The notes: generated by a model not told the origin, from the letters alone. A DNA stretch of 64,000 nucleotides from Macrocystis pyrifera (GCA_031763025.1 JASSKH010000001.1:16469142-16533141), one strand, 5' to 3'; counted from the stretch's first letter, positions 10,866 to 23,065 are shown. Program-made: numbers and translations.

Positions 10866-12557
10866 TGGTAAGGATATGTATGTACCACCTACCGTCTGTA
10901 TGGCTGCGTCGTGTAGCCTACATACATGCGGCCTGTGATGGCACGCAAGACAGCATACTACGCACTCCCTCCCACCACCACGGACCTAAAGAGCCATAGA
11001 GGCGTAATGTTATTTACGTACTCGTGGTCGCGTACAATGATGTGCCAGCAGGGTTCCTCTGGTAAAATACGCGAGACGACGCACCCCCTCGGGCTAATTT
11101 CGAAGCTGATTTTCTCGAAGATGAGGGGGGGGGGCGGGTGCTAACGCCGAGCGGTCGGTGCGTCAATGGAAAGACGTCGGCGAGAATCTTTCCAACGCCG
11201 CGCTTCTCGTCGTGTGTGCCCCCCCCCCCTTTTGCTGTGGAGACAATCGACTCGTATTCTTTTTCTGTGGGGTGTGGTATCTCGCGTGTTGTTGTATATA
11301 CTCCCTTAATGCCCAGGGGGTGGTGATATCTTGCGTGTTGTATGATATGCTACAATACCCCCGTAGCCTGTGGTATGCGGACGGTATTGTGAGCTCTTTG
11401 TACAGCGGCGGTGACCTGTCTTGTGCGATGAGCTCTTTCATGTCTCTTGAGATGCTGGCGTGGTATTGCTCCTGGTGCTGCAAGTACGAGTGCCTGGGGT
11501 ATATGCGTATGTTCGGCGTACATAAGGATTGAACTCTAAAAACTCTGATACATGCATGTGATATCACCTGGTATTAATAGGAGCATGTGTATTATTAATA
11601 GATGATATTTTGGCCGCATAGGCTTCGCTTGATTGCACTTGCGTATCGTGTGTGCAAGGTACGTGTCCTTTTTTTTGTCTTCAATGCTCGTGTCATACTC
11701 ACAATGTCACACTGCTGTGTCTCCCATGCATGTGTCATGCGCCAGGTCCGGCTGTACTATGGTATCTCTGTATTGATATTCTCACATCATATCATACGTA
11801 CGAACACATTATCTCCTGCTTGACAAAGAGTATTAACGCGTCGATACCACTCGTATGATCGTACGCTAAAAGTCGTCCCGCCAACTGCAGCAGAAAGGAG
11901 ATATTGTAATTCTGATTGTAACAAAACGTCCGTATCCTAGCGCTGGACAGCTGTCAGGCAGCTGTGCAGCATGAGTGTGGTTCACACCGCCGTACTGCTC
12001 GGGGTCTGTCTCGGCATGATTTCAGTACGCAAGCAAAAACATCCGGAAACTTTGTGAATGGGCCACCGCACTGAACGTCGAGCCCTATACCCTGTACGTA
12101 TATGCTGTTTTGGTGTTGTATTTGCACTACTGCTTGTGCTCTGTTAAAATCACGATCAAGTAATAGGCGCTTGTTTCGCCACATCGACAAGAAGTGCCCT
12201 ACACACGCGAGATCTGGCCGCACTGATGCTTCTTCCTGAAGCACAACAATTCGAGCGCTCACCACAGGGCATGCCTATACACACCTGTTATACGTGCTCC
12301 CTTGCTGGTATTGCTAGAGAGCGCTGGTATCAATACAGTTCACCGGACCACACGACAGACGAGTGTCAGTAGTTCTTGACTGCTTTCGGTTGGTTTGTGG
12401 TGTGCTCTTTTTTGCTCAGTACGCTTGGCCTCACTAACTACAGCGCGTGAATCTCTTTCTACTTTCAGGGGTTTTTATGGTGCGATTGTTTATCGCGGTG
12501 GTTCGCAGTGGGGTACGGTACGGTTCTATCGAAGCGCACCGCACCCTAGCATTCGTT

Positions 12558-12600
<43 letters not shown>
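12558..12600. repeat. (GA)n microsatellite
   Basis: Uninterrupted for about 40 bp. Confidence 0.9.
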
Positions 12601-12603
<3 letters not shown>

Positions 12604-12836
12604 CACGGCGCCGTACCGCCGTATATATGCATGATAACCAATAACCAGCATCATCCTCACCACACCGCACGCACGCCGTACGATTCTAAGAAAATGAAAA
12701 CCCGCACCGAAACTCCACCCCCCACCGCACCGTTCGATTCTTTAAAGAAAAAACGCCGTGCAAGGCTCTCTAAAAGGCCCACTAAAGGCTCTCTAAAAAG
12801 GCCCACTACATCGATAGACGCATTAACGCGCTCAAT

Positions 12837-12887
12837 CTTTTTAGGACTGCAGTCATAAAAGCATTTTGTCCCCAAAACGGGACTGAT
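12837..12887. mobile_element. MITE-C, internally deleted
   Basis: ttttaggactgcagtcataa joined to tgtccccaaaacgggactga. Confidence 0.5.
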
Positions 12888-12984
12888 TGACACGGGTGTA
12901 ACGGTGTAGGCAATGACGATTTTTCGTGGCGGATGTCTCTGTCTGATCGGGATATAGGCGGCACATGGCCTGTGGCCCGCCCCG

Positions 12985-13150
12985 AGTTGTGTTTTTTTCT
13001 TTTTTCAAGGATGCAACCAAAAACACGCTTGCGGAGGGAGCCGCGCGACCGCCCCCGCCCCCACCCCCCTGCCGAACTAGAGCCCTCCAAATGGTTGGGG
13101 TCAGGGTTGTAGAGCTAGAGGGGCTGGGATCGGGTTGGTCTGTGTTGTGG
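12985..13150. repeat. Element H, copy 1
   Basis: aaaaacacgcttgcggaggg, then ggttggggtcagggttgtag and ggctgggatcgggttggtc, a pair with 23858-23995. Confidence 0.5.
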
Positions 13151-13266
13151 TATGACACGCGTGCCACGATCGGGCATGCTATGTGCTGCTCTGGCCGGAG
13201 ATATACGCACCGCTTGGTATCCATATTAACGTGTAAACTGCACTTATATTTCCGCTCAGCTTGAAT

Positions 13267-13346
13267 AGTACTCTGTCCTAAATATTGGCCCTGTTCTGAT
13301 TAAGTATTGGTATGCAAAAGGTCCTTTTAATTAGGGACAGAGCGGA
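13267..13346. mobile_element. MITE-B copy
   Basis: tactctgtcctaaatattgg at the left; ttttaattagggacagagcg at the right. Confidence 0.6.
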
Positions 13347-13674
13347 AGCATATTTTAGCCGAAACAATTCGGAGTGACGGGGACATGATTATTGTCCTCT
13401 TTAGTACTGCAATCCCGTACTCAATTAAGTGTACGCGAGGAAAGATAATTGATTGACATGATTGATTGGATTGAGATTCGCAGTATTCCACGAATGGTGT
13501 CAGCTTGTTCATTCCCTGAATGAAAATGCACATTGTCGGAAAGGTTAATGAATTGATAATACCTGCCGGTTATGTGATAGGCCGAGGTTCTGAGCGTCCA
13601 ATTTTTCGCAAAATCAGTTTTAGGGGGCGATTCAGAGCCTCAAATGCTAGAGGTGCTCTTCCCCTACCGCCATG

Positions 13675-13980
13675 AGGAGGTTACACGCCGCATTGACGGT
13701 TGACGATGATGGCGTGAAGTACGTAGTCTGGCTCGTCAGCAGAAGGTCGAGGGTGGCCGTAGGGAAACCCGCCACTTGGGTTCTTCGTAGGAGCTTCTCC
13801 CGCCGAGTAAACCAGCTCGCCATCGACATAGCCAAGTTGGTTTCTTTGGCGGGACGCCCCCTACTCTCATCCATAGGGAGGGCTTCCCTGAGGGTGCTGC
13901 GCCCCCGACCTGCTGCTGGCGAGTCAGTCTGCTTCGTTCATGCCGTCATCGTCAACCGTCAATGCGGCGTGTAACCTCCT
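13675..13980. mobile_element. 306-bp element with 35-bp perfect terminal inverted repeats
   Basis: The left end starts AGGAGGTTACACGCCGCATT and continues to position 35 in exact agreement with the reverse complement of the right end (gaccgtcaatgcggcgtgtaacctcct side). The match extends to about 46 bp with two mismatches. No second copy occurs in the window and no clear target-site duplication is visible. A frame of 100 codons crosses it but resembles no known protein. Confidence 0.7.
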
Positions 13981-14404
13981 GTGCGTCTGTGGCAACGTGC
14001 AAGATTGAAATTGAACTTATACATCCGTCACGAACTTTTCGTTGCCTGCCCGTCTTGCCATGAGGGCGAGAACCATATCACGGTGCGGTGCGGTGCGGTT
14101 TGTACCATGCCACAACCGCACGGTACGATATTGAACCGCGCCGCAGGACGATCCTCAAGGAAACGATTCCGCAACCGTATACGTATATAGTACCGTACGA
14201 TTCAGCAGCAATTGGAGCAACAACGGCGCTGCCGTTCGCTTCTTCTCCGTGAAACATCCGTGGTTGTTGCTGGTGTTTATTCTTACTGCTGCGTTGTGTG
14301 TGCCGTCCCATAATGTATAGCATGAGCTTCAACGCAGTCACTCGAACATATTCTCGGAAAGAAGGAAGCCAAGGGGGAAAAAAAGGCGACTTATTGGAGT
14401 ACAG

Positions 14405-14695
14405 TAGACTATTGCACAGCTGGGATAGATCGTGATCTACAGATAGATCATCTAGCTCCTCAGCTGCCGTTGTGAGAGGTTGTACATGATCTGCCTTGTA
14501 GGGCAGAGGTAGGGCAGATCCAACCCAGGAAACATGTGCTACTACTGTAGATCATACAGATTATGCGGGTCCCATCCGGCACCATGAGCTAGATCATACA
14601 GATCAAGAATAATTCTGCCTGGAAGGATCTAGAACATGAAGTTAGAATGGATCATCTGTCCTAGATGTGGACTACTGGACTTGCAGTATCTTTGA
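14405..14695. mobile_element. Element F (AGATCAT-rich)
   Basis: Built from many copies of agatcat/atgatct words (for example tacagatagatcatctagct) plus landmarks gcagatccaacccaggaaac and catacagattatgcgg. Function unknown; four copies occur in the window. Confidence 0.6.
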
Positions 14696-14960
14696 CTTCG
14701 ATCAGCCATAAGCATTCCCGGAAATAAACAAGGAAACCAAGGAAAACCAAGGGGAAACAAAAAAAAACGGAAACCTACTCACCAGGTCTAGCTCCCTTCC
14801 TCTGCACCCTATACCCGCGGTGCTTCCGGCTTGATATCGATCTACCCCACCTACTTCTACGTCCTTCCTCCGTTTCTCGTTGCGTGGTCCCCCGCCTTCT
14901 TTGTTCCCCTTGAATCCTATGCCGCGCCCTGCAGTCTCTACGCAATGGTGAGGGTTTGTC

Positions 14961-14979
14961 CCCCCCCCCCCCCCCCCCC

Positions 14980-15052
<73 letters not shown>

Positions 15053-15060
15053 ACCCCCCC

Positions 15061-15125
<65 letters not shown>
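14961..15125. repeat. Poly(C) tract of about 165 bp
   Basis: Almost pure C with a few A and one T; the longest homopolymer-like run in the window. Confidence 0.95.
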
Positions 15126-15126
<1 letters not shown>

Positions 15127-15232
15127 TGAATGTTATTTTGCGATGCACATGCCCTTGCACATGCCCTTTCCTCTCTCCCTGTGTTAGTAGCTGTGGTTTG
15201 TGACCACGGTTACTTGTACATGGCGCCGGCGA

Positions 15233-15541
15233 CCCCGGTGGCTTGGCAGGTGATCCGCGTGCCTAGGAAGATCAATCTCGTGGGTTCGAGTCTCACGAAG
15301 TGCTTACTCGTAGGGACTTTTTCTTGCATAAAAATTGAGTAGCGGAAAGCGCAAGAGCGTGAGCTAGCAACCTTCGATGAAAGTCGACGAGCAGTGGGAA
15401 TGCTGAACCCTATGAGCGATGAAAAATGAAGGCACGTACCGGGCGGAAGGGACGGCACCTACCTGTGACCACGGCCTGTCCAGAAGAAGGTCGCTGGGGG
15501 TAAAACTTCCTGACCAGTATGAGTTAAGCTGGACAATGAAA
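15233..15541 (+). mobile_element. tRNA-derived SINE, best copy
   Basis: The 5' end has a pol III A-box-like gtggcttggcagg (15238-15250) and a B box gggttcgagtct (15282-15293), about 43 bp apart, as in tRNA-derived SINEs. A tRNA-unrelated body of about 240 bp follows, containing cgacgagcagtgggaatgct and ctgtgaccacggcctgtcca. A second full-length copy lies at 33477-33790. The head does not fold as a functional tRNA by eye. Confidence 0.7.
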
Positions 15542-15717
15542 GTGTCTAGGTCGGTTTACCCCGTTGGGGCTGACCCGTTCTACGATAAATGGAGGGTAGC
15601 CCTTTCTCAGGGGGAAAAAAATTACCTGGCTGACGGGGCGGGGCCGCTCCTCATAGCTCCCTCGGGACCTTGAAAGGGGAAAATTGACGATAAAAGGGGA
15701 CGACCACAGCATCGGCC

Positions 15718-16100
15718 GATTCGTGATCTGGGAGGTGATACAAATTCACGTCCGAACTACAAAGCAGCTCAGACAGATCATGATCTAAAGTATCCATTCC
15801 CGCTTCATGATATGCTGTAGATACTTCGGGGACAGTAAGTTTATGATCTGTATGATATAGCTCATGTTGCCGAGTGGGAGCGTTACAGCCAGCGTGATCT
15901 GCAGGACGTGTTTGCTGGGTTGGATCTGTACTGCACAGATCCTGCACCAAGCATCTCATGTAGAATCTAGATGATCTATCTGCAGATGATCTATCCGTCC
16001 AACGTTTAGAAACTTCAGGCGCACCCGTACCGCATAGCATGCATCGTCTTCCAGAGGGGGAAACTGTCGAACCCAAATGAGGATTACAGCATACATGCGA
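15718..16100. mobile_element. Element F
   Basis: The reverse-sense landmarks gctgggttggatctgtactg and tagatgatctatctgcagat occur at 15916 and 15967. Confidence 0.6.
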
Positions 16101-16751
16101 AGCATATACAGACCACACGTAGCAGAAATAGCAGCAGCAGCAGCAGCAGTCCCGGCTGCGGCAGTAGGGGATGCGTCAGGAGCGCAAAACGGAGAAGATG
16201 TAGCGAAGAAGCAGAGCTTGCTACCACGAGTGAAATCCTGAAAGCCACAGAGTGCTCCTGGAAGAAGCGTTCTTCTTGACGGGGAAATGTGATTGCTTTA
16301 CACGGTTTTGTGTCTCCCCTCTTACGAGGATTCCGTTCGTCTCTTGTGGACAGTTCTTCTTTTCAGAGAGTATGGGATGAAAGGGTGGAGAACACCTCCC
16401 GCTGTGGGTGCTTACCACCCCTCCCGTACTCTGCGGTCCTTTCCTTCCATAGATCGATTCGTGCTACGTGCTTCCCTCTCTACGGGCGGTGGCGGTTTGT
16501 CACATGCTTCATCCCGTACTCCCTGTCCGATCGGCTCTAGTTCTATTCCACCATTGGCGCATTTTATGATGCGGCGCGCGCGCAGCGCAATGATAGTTAT
16601 ACTGCCACCGCGTTCTCCCCCTTCTATGTTTGGGGTAGATAAGACCGTATCTGATGTCGCTTTTTCGACCGGTTTTTGCCCTGGGTTCATTCACCACGTC
16701 CGGACACTGGATGTGCCGGATGTCGAGTGGTAGGTGCAACCATTTACTTAA
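16100..16751. other. No gene recognised
   Basis: A short (CAG)n at 16128-16149 and an element K echo at 16699 are the only features seen. Confidence 0.5.
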
Positions 16752-16937
16752 CAGAAGTGATCCCTCTGTAGTACCGGTTGAGTACTGCCGGCTGCCGGCC
16801 ATGGTGGCTGTGGAATCGCTTGTCGCAGATGGGATTCGACTAGTGTGATAATATGCGGAGTAATTAGTGCCGTTTGCCGCCGATAGTGCCGGTATTGTTG
16901 CCTGGCGCATATATAGCGGCACTATAGAGGGGCCAAT
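16752..16937. mobile_element. MITE-D long form
   Basis: Contains tagtgccggtattgttgcct, ggcgcatatatagcggcact and a unique half (tggaatcgcttgtcgcagat). The reverse complement of most of it is at 46190-46358. Confidence 0.6.
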
Positions 16938-17155
16938 AGTGTAATGAAAAGAGCCGTGCTAAGGAGGTAGGGGTTTTACTTGATCCCAGTCCAGTACTGC
17001 TCAAACAGTTGCCACTGATGGGGCTCTCTCTTCAACGGGGGATGCGCTACATACCGAGCAATGCCCCTTTCCTTATTCTACTGATTTTTTTCACACGAAG
17101 GTCGTTGTTCGCGCGGCCCGACCAACACTTGCATCATATGCCCTGCTACGTAACC

Positions 17156-17157
<2 letters not shown>

Positions 17158-17190
<33 letters not shown>

Positions 17191-17368
17191 AGTAGTAGTG
17201 GTAGTAAAAGTAGAAGTGGTAGTAGAAGTAGAAGTAGAAGTAGAAGTAGAAGTAGTAGTAGTAGTAGTGGTAGTAGTACTAGTACTAGTAGCAGTAGCAG
17301 TAGCAGTAGCAGTAGTAGCAGTAGCAGTAGCAGTAGCAGTAGCAGTAGCAGTAGCAGTAGTACTAGTA

Positions 17369-17415
<47 letters not shown>

Positions 17416-17425
17416 AGTAGTAGTA

Positions 17426-17510
<85 letters not shown>

Positions 17511-17511
17511 C

Positions 17512-17589
<78 letters not shown>

Positions 17590-17615
17590 CAGCAGCAGTA
17601 GTAGTGAAAGTATAC
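17158..17615. repeat. Trinucleotide microsatellite (AGT/AGC/AGA)n
   Basis: About 460 bp of almost pure AGT repeats with blocks of AGC (17288-17360) and AGA (17210-17252) and a few frame slips. Confidence 0.95.
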
Positions 17616-17794
17616 ACCTGGTACATAATATTGACCAGTTGTATACGAACAGTCTCTCACTTGAGGAGCTCAACCTGTAGAAAAATAACGAGCCAGAAAA
17701 TAGTGCCACACCCCTACCGCATATATTTATTTGCACAAGCCCATTTGATTCTGTAACGAGGCTTTCTACAAAAGCTTTTACAACATCGTTTCCG

Positions 17795-17885
17795 GGGGTT
17801 TCTTCTTTCAGGAATGTTTTGAGTGATCAGCGTTCAAGCTCATGCTGCACATTGTCGGATGGCAAGCATAATATTAATAATATCA
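17795..17885 (-). mobile_element. Element E end fragment
   Basis: ttcaagctcatgctgcacat then tgtcggatggcaagcataat. Confidence 0.55.
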
Positions 17886-18356
17886 CTCTCATGAAGTGCG
17901 CTGTCGGTTGAGGGATATACAGACCCCATCACCTTGAAAAGCCTCGAATTGTTTAGGTTGTTCTAAAGCCCTATAGTACCGTGTAGTATGCCTCCTGGTA
18001 CCCATGCATCTTGATGACATATATACATATACCTGGTAAAGAATAGCGACCGAAAAAAAAACGGGCGAATGTATACACTTTTTATCAAAGCTTCTATTTG
18101 AATAAGACACAACGCAATTGGTATGGCTGTGTACTGGCTGACTCATTCTGTGGCGATGACTCTGTCGTTGAAATCAATTAGTGTACTGGATTGCAGCAGT
18201 ATACTGCTGTCTCTCTTCTCGACTCCCTCATCGCATCTGGTGGGTTTCCGTACTGCACTATGACGTTTCTTGGGCGTACGTCAGATAAAAACTACCGGCG
18301 AATACACTGGCCAGATCATCAGTATATTACTACCGCCAGTGCACAGCCCTAAGAAA

Positions 18357-18935
18357 CGGCGTATATTACACATTAGATGACACACATGGGACAGATTTCG
18401 GAACCGATTATCTCCAGAACAATCAGCACGCAGAACGAAAATGCCGTATACATGTGTATAAAGAACACTTAAGATGGCGCACTCCCGGGGACGGATTTCG
18501 GAACTGATTGTCTCCAAAACAAGCAGTATGGCACACACAACCAAAATGCCGTATGCTATAAAAACGTACGTACGACTTTTGTACGTATAACACTCAAGAT
18601 GACGCACCACCCCATGCGGGACGGATGTATTCGTACATAGACTGATTATCTCCAGAATACGGGGGGGCAAGCACAACGGAACTGCCGTATGTACATACAA
18701 GCATGTCCTTTTGTTAATATTATTATTAATAATAGTATGTACATACAACCCAAACTCGTATAAGACGCAAGATGACACCCCCTGGGACGGATTTCGGAAC
18801 TGATTATCTCACAAACAGGGGGGGGAGGCACACACAACCAAAAGGCCGTATTAATAGTTATAAAACGCAAGATAACACACCCTGCTGGGAAGATATTTTC
18901 CGAGCAGATAATCTCCAAAACAAGAGGGGGGGGGG
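18357..18935. repeat. Tandem array L, five units of about 110-150 bp
   Basis: Each unit has aagatgacaccccctggga, cggatttcggaactgattat, ctccaaaacaag, a short G run, and cacaaccaaaatgccgtat. Isolated units occur at 19425-19475 and 43966-44050. Confidence 0.7.
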
Positions 18936-19340
18936 GGGTGTACTCAATAGGAGAGATGTACTCGATCTCATGCATGGCCGTAGTCGTATGACCATAGACC
19001 CTCGCATCCCTACAATGCCGGGACGGAGCATGTCGGGTGTTCACCGACCAGGCAGACATTGCTTGCACCAAGCGCGAAGCGCCGTGAGGTGTCCGGCGAG
19101 TCGCTTGAAGGGTGAGCTGCATCCTACTAAGAACCGCTTGTGAGGCGGACTTGCATATGAATGACAGCTTCAATGAGTTAGTTTAATTTCCGGTGTGGCC
19201 ACTTCTAGAGACAGCAATGGGAGTACTATGTAACTGCCTCTTGGGTGCCGTACCTTGAACACTACGTGATACGATCAATTCCCTTGTGCAGAGTAAAGGT
19301 TCTTTACTTCGCACAAATGATCTAACTAGACGACCAGCTG
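18927..19340 (-). mobile_element. Element X, long copy with poly(C) tail
   Basis: Written on this strand it begins with a poly(G) run, then gtactcaataggagagatg, the landmark catgcatggccgtagtcgta, cgcatccctacaatgccggg, and a body of about 400 bp. It is nearly identical to 36060-36463 over its whole length. No long coding frame is shared between copies. It is probably a non-autonomous or truncated retroelement; sense is set so that the poly(C) is 3'. Confidence 0.7.
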
Positions 19341-19649
19341 TGGGCGACCGCCAAAACAAAAAAACAAAAAAAACGGTACCCTGGATGTCTAGCTCACGTA
19401 GTGAGCGGCATGTTTTACAGTGTCGTTGCCAAACAAGAGGGGGGGGGGGAGGCACAACACAACCAAAACGGTGGCTTTTGGAGCGAACTCGTCGAAATCT
19501 CTCTTCTTCATAGGCACACCGCTCGCTGTGCGTTTTTGCTTTCTCCGCTGTCGAGACATTCGGCCTGGAAGCTCGTCAGGGGCGGGCGTGTCATCTGTGT
19601 ACGGGATGGTGCTTACATCACACACACGGACCCTAGAGTGCTCTGTCCT
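19341..19649. other. No gene recognised; one isolated L unit
   Basis: Only the 19425-19475 L-like unit with a G run was identified. Confidence 0.5.
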
Positions 19650-19766
19650 ATTACGGGGGACCGTAGTAAATCATGAAATAGGACCTTAGGGTACACACAG
19701 AAACCTGTATACTTCCGTATCTTTACCGACAATATTTGCTCCTATTTACTATGGTCCCCCGTAGTA
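19650..19766. mobile_element. MITE-A copy 7
   Basis: Slightly longer than usual because of an extra gtaaatcatga near the left end. Confidence 0.75.
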
Positions 19767-19850
19767 CGTACCACACAAAAACCTATATACTTCCCTATTT
19801 TTACCGACAATATTTGGTCCTTACGGTAATTCCGATGGTCCTCCGAAATA
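19767..19850. mobile_element. MITE-A right part, partial
   Basis: It starts within the core (cacacaaaaacctatatact) and ends in a diverged gatggtcctccgaaat. The left terminus is missing. It directly follows copy 7. Confidence 0.65.
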
Positions 19851-19852
19851 GG

Positions 19853-19933
19853 TACCACTCTGTCCCGAAATACAAGCACATTTTGATTTAACAATTTGTC
19901 TAAAACCGGTGCGTATAATGAGACAGAGTGGTG
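19853..19933. mobile_element. MITE-B copy
   Basis: taccactctgtcccgaaata ... aatgagacagagtggt, a clean terminal inverted repeat. Confidence 0.7.
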
Positions 19934-19956
19934 TATACATACATTTCACATCGGTA

Positions 19957-20041
19957 TAACCACTCTTGTCTCAAATTATAAGCACCTTTTTTTATTAGCA
20001 TAAAGATGAAAACGGGTCGTTATTTTCAGGGACAAGAGTGG
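19957..20041. mobile_element. MITE-B copy
   Basis: taaccactcttgtctcaaat ... tcagggacaagagtggt, 24 bp after the previous copy. Confidence 0.7.
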
Positions 20042-20285
20042 TCGAATATGTCTCTTGAAGGAGACGTGTTGATGCTCGTACGTATTCACACCAGATATGG
20101 TATGTATTGTACCAGGTATGTATGTATTTATGTACGTACACCGTCATGTACGATAAATAGAAATGATGGGTAAATGGAAAGGCAAAAAAGACGAGCGAGC
20201 AACACCGACAGCATGCGGTTCTTGAGTATTATTGACGGGCACGCACGTGTTGAACTGCTTAGAACCTGAGTGGTTCGTTCCTACT

Positions 20286-20333
20286 GTAAAACGGGACTGC
20301 AGTCCTATTGATAAAAGGTCTAAACCCTTTGGA
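20286..20333. mobile_element. MITE-C right-half fragment
   Basis: Only gtaaaacgggactgcagtcc and the following aaaaggtctaaaccctt are present. Confidence 0.45.
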
Positions 20334-20903
20334 ACGAACTTGCTGCGGCATTAAAACAAATGGCGTCGAAAAAAGTCGACGAGAAAATTATACCAGTACG
20401 TAACAGCATACGTATCAATTATGTGTTCTGTTACGTAACTTACATACGTGCCGTCATATATACGAAGCAGCCGCGGGTGCGACGCGGGCTACCGTGGTGG
20501 TAGGGGTGTACCATTGTGGGCGGAAATGTAAGTACTGCTTCATCTTCTTGTTAATATTTGAACGGTCCTTATATTTCCGTCCACCAGAGTGATACAGCTT
20601 CTGTAGCTTCTGGGAGGCTCCTCACGTGGTCAAGGAGCTCTCTATCTCACCCAAAAAACGACAAAAAATAAAAAAAATCAAGATGAACAGGCCCATGGCC
20701 TACTACTACTGTACTGGCTGCTGCTATTGATATTATTGCCACCACTACCTGTAGAGGTATTTACGTATGTGTGTTGTCTTTGTGTTAAATCGTTCTTTCT
20801 ACCCAACTACATACCTGGTACCAGGTACATCAGTACACCCAGTCAATGTCCGTCCTGATTCCTTAATGCCTAGAGAGATGCCTGGTCACAGACTGTCCTG
20901 GTA

Positions 20904-21122
20904 CTACTACGGGGAGCCGTAGTAAATAGGACCAAATATTGTTACAGTATTACGGGGGACCATAGTAAACAGGACCAAATATTGTTAGTAAAAATAGGTA
21001 ATTATATAGGTATTTATGTTTACCATAGGTCCTATTAACTATGGACCCCCGTAATAGTAAAAATAGGTAAATATGTAGGTTTTTATGTATAGCATAGGTC
21101 CTCTTAACCATGGACCCCCGTA
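20904..21122. mobile_element. MITE-A nested pair
   Basis: The outer element begins ctactacggggagccgtagt, is interrupted after ccaaatattgttac by a complete copy at 20948-21055, and resumes agtaaaaataggtaaatatg to its right end ggacccccgtagtaa. Confidence 0.8.
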
Positions 21123-21302
21123 GTAACTATGGTAGGTGGTCATAGGCTGTGGGACGAAGAGAAACCACAACAGAAATACAGGCAGTAATTGCGTATGAAT
21201 CGGTAACGCAAGTGAAGTGCCGACGTATCGGGTACGAGAACACAGCAGCACAGGACTGACCAGAAAATAAGAACAAAAAGACGACGCAAAACGAATGTTA
21301 AT

Positions 21303-21412
21303 ATTACGGGGGGCCATAGTAAATAGGACCAATTATTGTTAGTAAAAATATATGGAAATATATGGGTGTTTGTCTGTACAGTAGGTCCTATTAACTATGG
21401 TCCCCCGTAATG
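21303..21412. mobile_element. MITE-A copy
   Basis: Intact ends. The core has the tatggaaatatatgggtgtt variation. Confidence 0.8.
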
Positions 21413-21769
21413 GCAGTAGTCGTTTGACGAACGGAGTCACACACTTGCCACTTTAGCAGTGGAAAGCTTTGGGCGTCTCGGGGTAGCGGGCAGTAAGTTC
21501 ATCGACCAGCTGGCAGCTAATGTCGTGGGGGGGAGGGCAATAAATGGTGGGTCGATGGGAAGGAAAGGAGTGGTGAAGAAACGCCTACTTCAAATCGTCT
21601 CGGTGACTGCACAGGTCGCCATTTCGAGGAGGGTGTCACGCTTCAAACTCGAGCTTAGGGATCGCCAGGGAACGAGAAGAAGCAGTGTGTGGGGGGGGGG
21701 GGGTGACAGACTCACACCGATGGCGTCGGGATGGAGCTCGAATGCGGCTTAGGATTTAAGAATACAACG

Positions 21770-21975
21770 TATAGAGCACATATGGAGATGGAGGCAGCAA
21801 AGACAACAAATGGAGTATCGTAGATAAAGCATAAAGGGAAGTAGACATAGAAGGCAGGCAGACCTTGTGCGTAGATAGGTTTTCCTTTGTTTTTCGGGGA
21901 TTTTTTCTTTCAGTAATGTTTTTGAGTGATGAACGTTGAAGCTCATGCTGCACATTGTCGGGTGGCAAGCATAAT
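21770..21975 (-). mobile_element. Element E, long copy
   Basis: Element E ends (minus sense) in gcttgccatccgacaatgtg, then gcttcaacgttgatcactca and a ttcctgaaagaagaaa clause. About 200 bp of this copy match the reverse complement of 24525-24745. Confidence 0.6.
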
Positions 21976-22060
21976 AATAATAGTAGAGGAAGCCACCATG
22001 AATGGCATTCCAACTATTTGGGGTATGTTGCGGTACGGTACCGTAGCTCCTCGGTTAAGA

Positions 22061-22147
22061 CCCTTTTAGGACTGCAGTCTCGTGTTGGGGACAAACTACT
22101 CGTAATTTGTGTGGATTTGTCCCCAAAACGGGAATGCAGTACTAAAA
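22061..22147. mobile_element. MITE-C copy
   Basis: cccttttaggactgcagtct ... cccaaaacgggaatgcagta. Confidence 0.7.
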
Positions 22148-22394
22148 CCACCCCGTCAGTCATAGTTTTGCCTCCATCCTCTTGTAATATAGCACGGGTT
22201 GTTCTTGAGGTACGCAAGAGACGTCACCGTAGTGCACAACGGGAGGGGGAGTCGCGTGACATGGTAAGGGTATAGCGAGCGCCCTTCAGCTGGGGTCGCT
22301 TATTAACATTAATGGAGTAAATAAACGTAGGATGTATGTGTACGTGCAGGGTACAGGAGGGTGTTGGAACTTTGTGCGTAGGGCTTCCTTTCTT

Positions 22395-22490
22395 TCCGTG
22401 GCCGTGGTTTTCTTCTTTCGGTGTGCTTTTGTGTGATGAACGCTGAGGCCCATGCTGCTACACATCGTCGGATGGCAAGAATAATTAAAA
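22395..22490 (-). mobile_element. Element E end fragment
   Basis: cgctgaggcccatgctgcta and catcgtcggatggcaagaat. Confidence 0.5.
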
Positions 22491-22977
22491 TATTAAAATA
22501 TTATTGATACGGGCGGGTGTTTGTTGATATCAATAGTAGCTTACGGGTTTCACTTTTTACTCGAGAAAATGGTTGACACACGCTGTTGTTCGAGACAAGT
22601 ACCACGAAGCCTAGGCGAATGTGTCAGGAGAAAAGTCAAGCAAGGCAAACCGTGCGCTGTCAAGGGTGTAGACGGCCGAGCGTTCTACACTAAAAGCTAG
22701 TAGTTAGGTGTCAGTCAAGGCATGCCAAGGCAAAATTGCTGTCCGTCAAAGGGGTGAAAATGCTGTCTCCAAACATCTTCCAGCCTAAACCAACAAGACT
22801 CACGAACCAACCAGTGGTCATTGCGCTACAAATAGCCCCGTTGTCTCCCACACGGCGGTGCATGTCAACCATTTCGTCGAACGAGTGGAGTCATGAGCTC
22901 TGTTTGCGAGTTTTGTTTTCGCTCCTCGCTGGATAATCTCTGCCTGGTATGTTACACAATCAATATCTCTCCCATTA

Positions 22978-23065
22978 ACCATTTTAGCACTGCCGTCCTG
23001 TTTGGGGGAAAAATTACTTAGAGCTTGACTGTTTTGTCCCGAAGACGGACTGAAGTCCTAAAAGT
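22978..23065. mobile_element. MITE-C copy, diverged
   Basis: ccattttagcactgccgtcc ... gacggactgaagtcctaaaa. Confidence 0.6.

Larger units (their letters stand above)
9786..12557. other. No gene recognised
   Basis: Contains one MITE-C and one element E fragment. Segments near 10070-10260, 6460-6530 and 11070-11260 share a ccccttgggcgaacttc/gaagctgattttctcg style clause. Confidence 0.5.

Noticed and set aside
13672..13974. 100-codon frame
   Set aside because: Lies exactly within an inverted-repeat element, no family resemblance, and its ends are the terminal repeats.
14702..15187. Long poly-glycine and poly-proline open frames on both strands
   Set aside because: They are translations of a near-pure C tract; the same applies to frames over 26834-26935, 29498-29533, 36022-36073, 49177-49262 and 49506-49636.
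15233..15310. A functional tRNA gene
   Set aside because: The 5' and 3' ends do not pair into an acceptor stem, and the sequence recurs with a long shared body, so it is a SINE.
17009..17736. Long frames of Tyr, Leu, Thr or Val runs
   Set aside because: Translations of the AGT microsatellite; no unique protein sequence.
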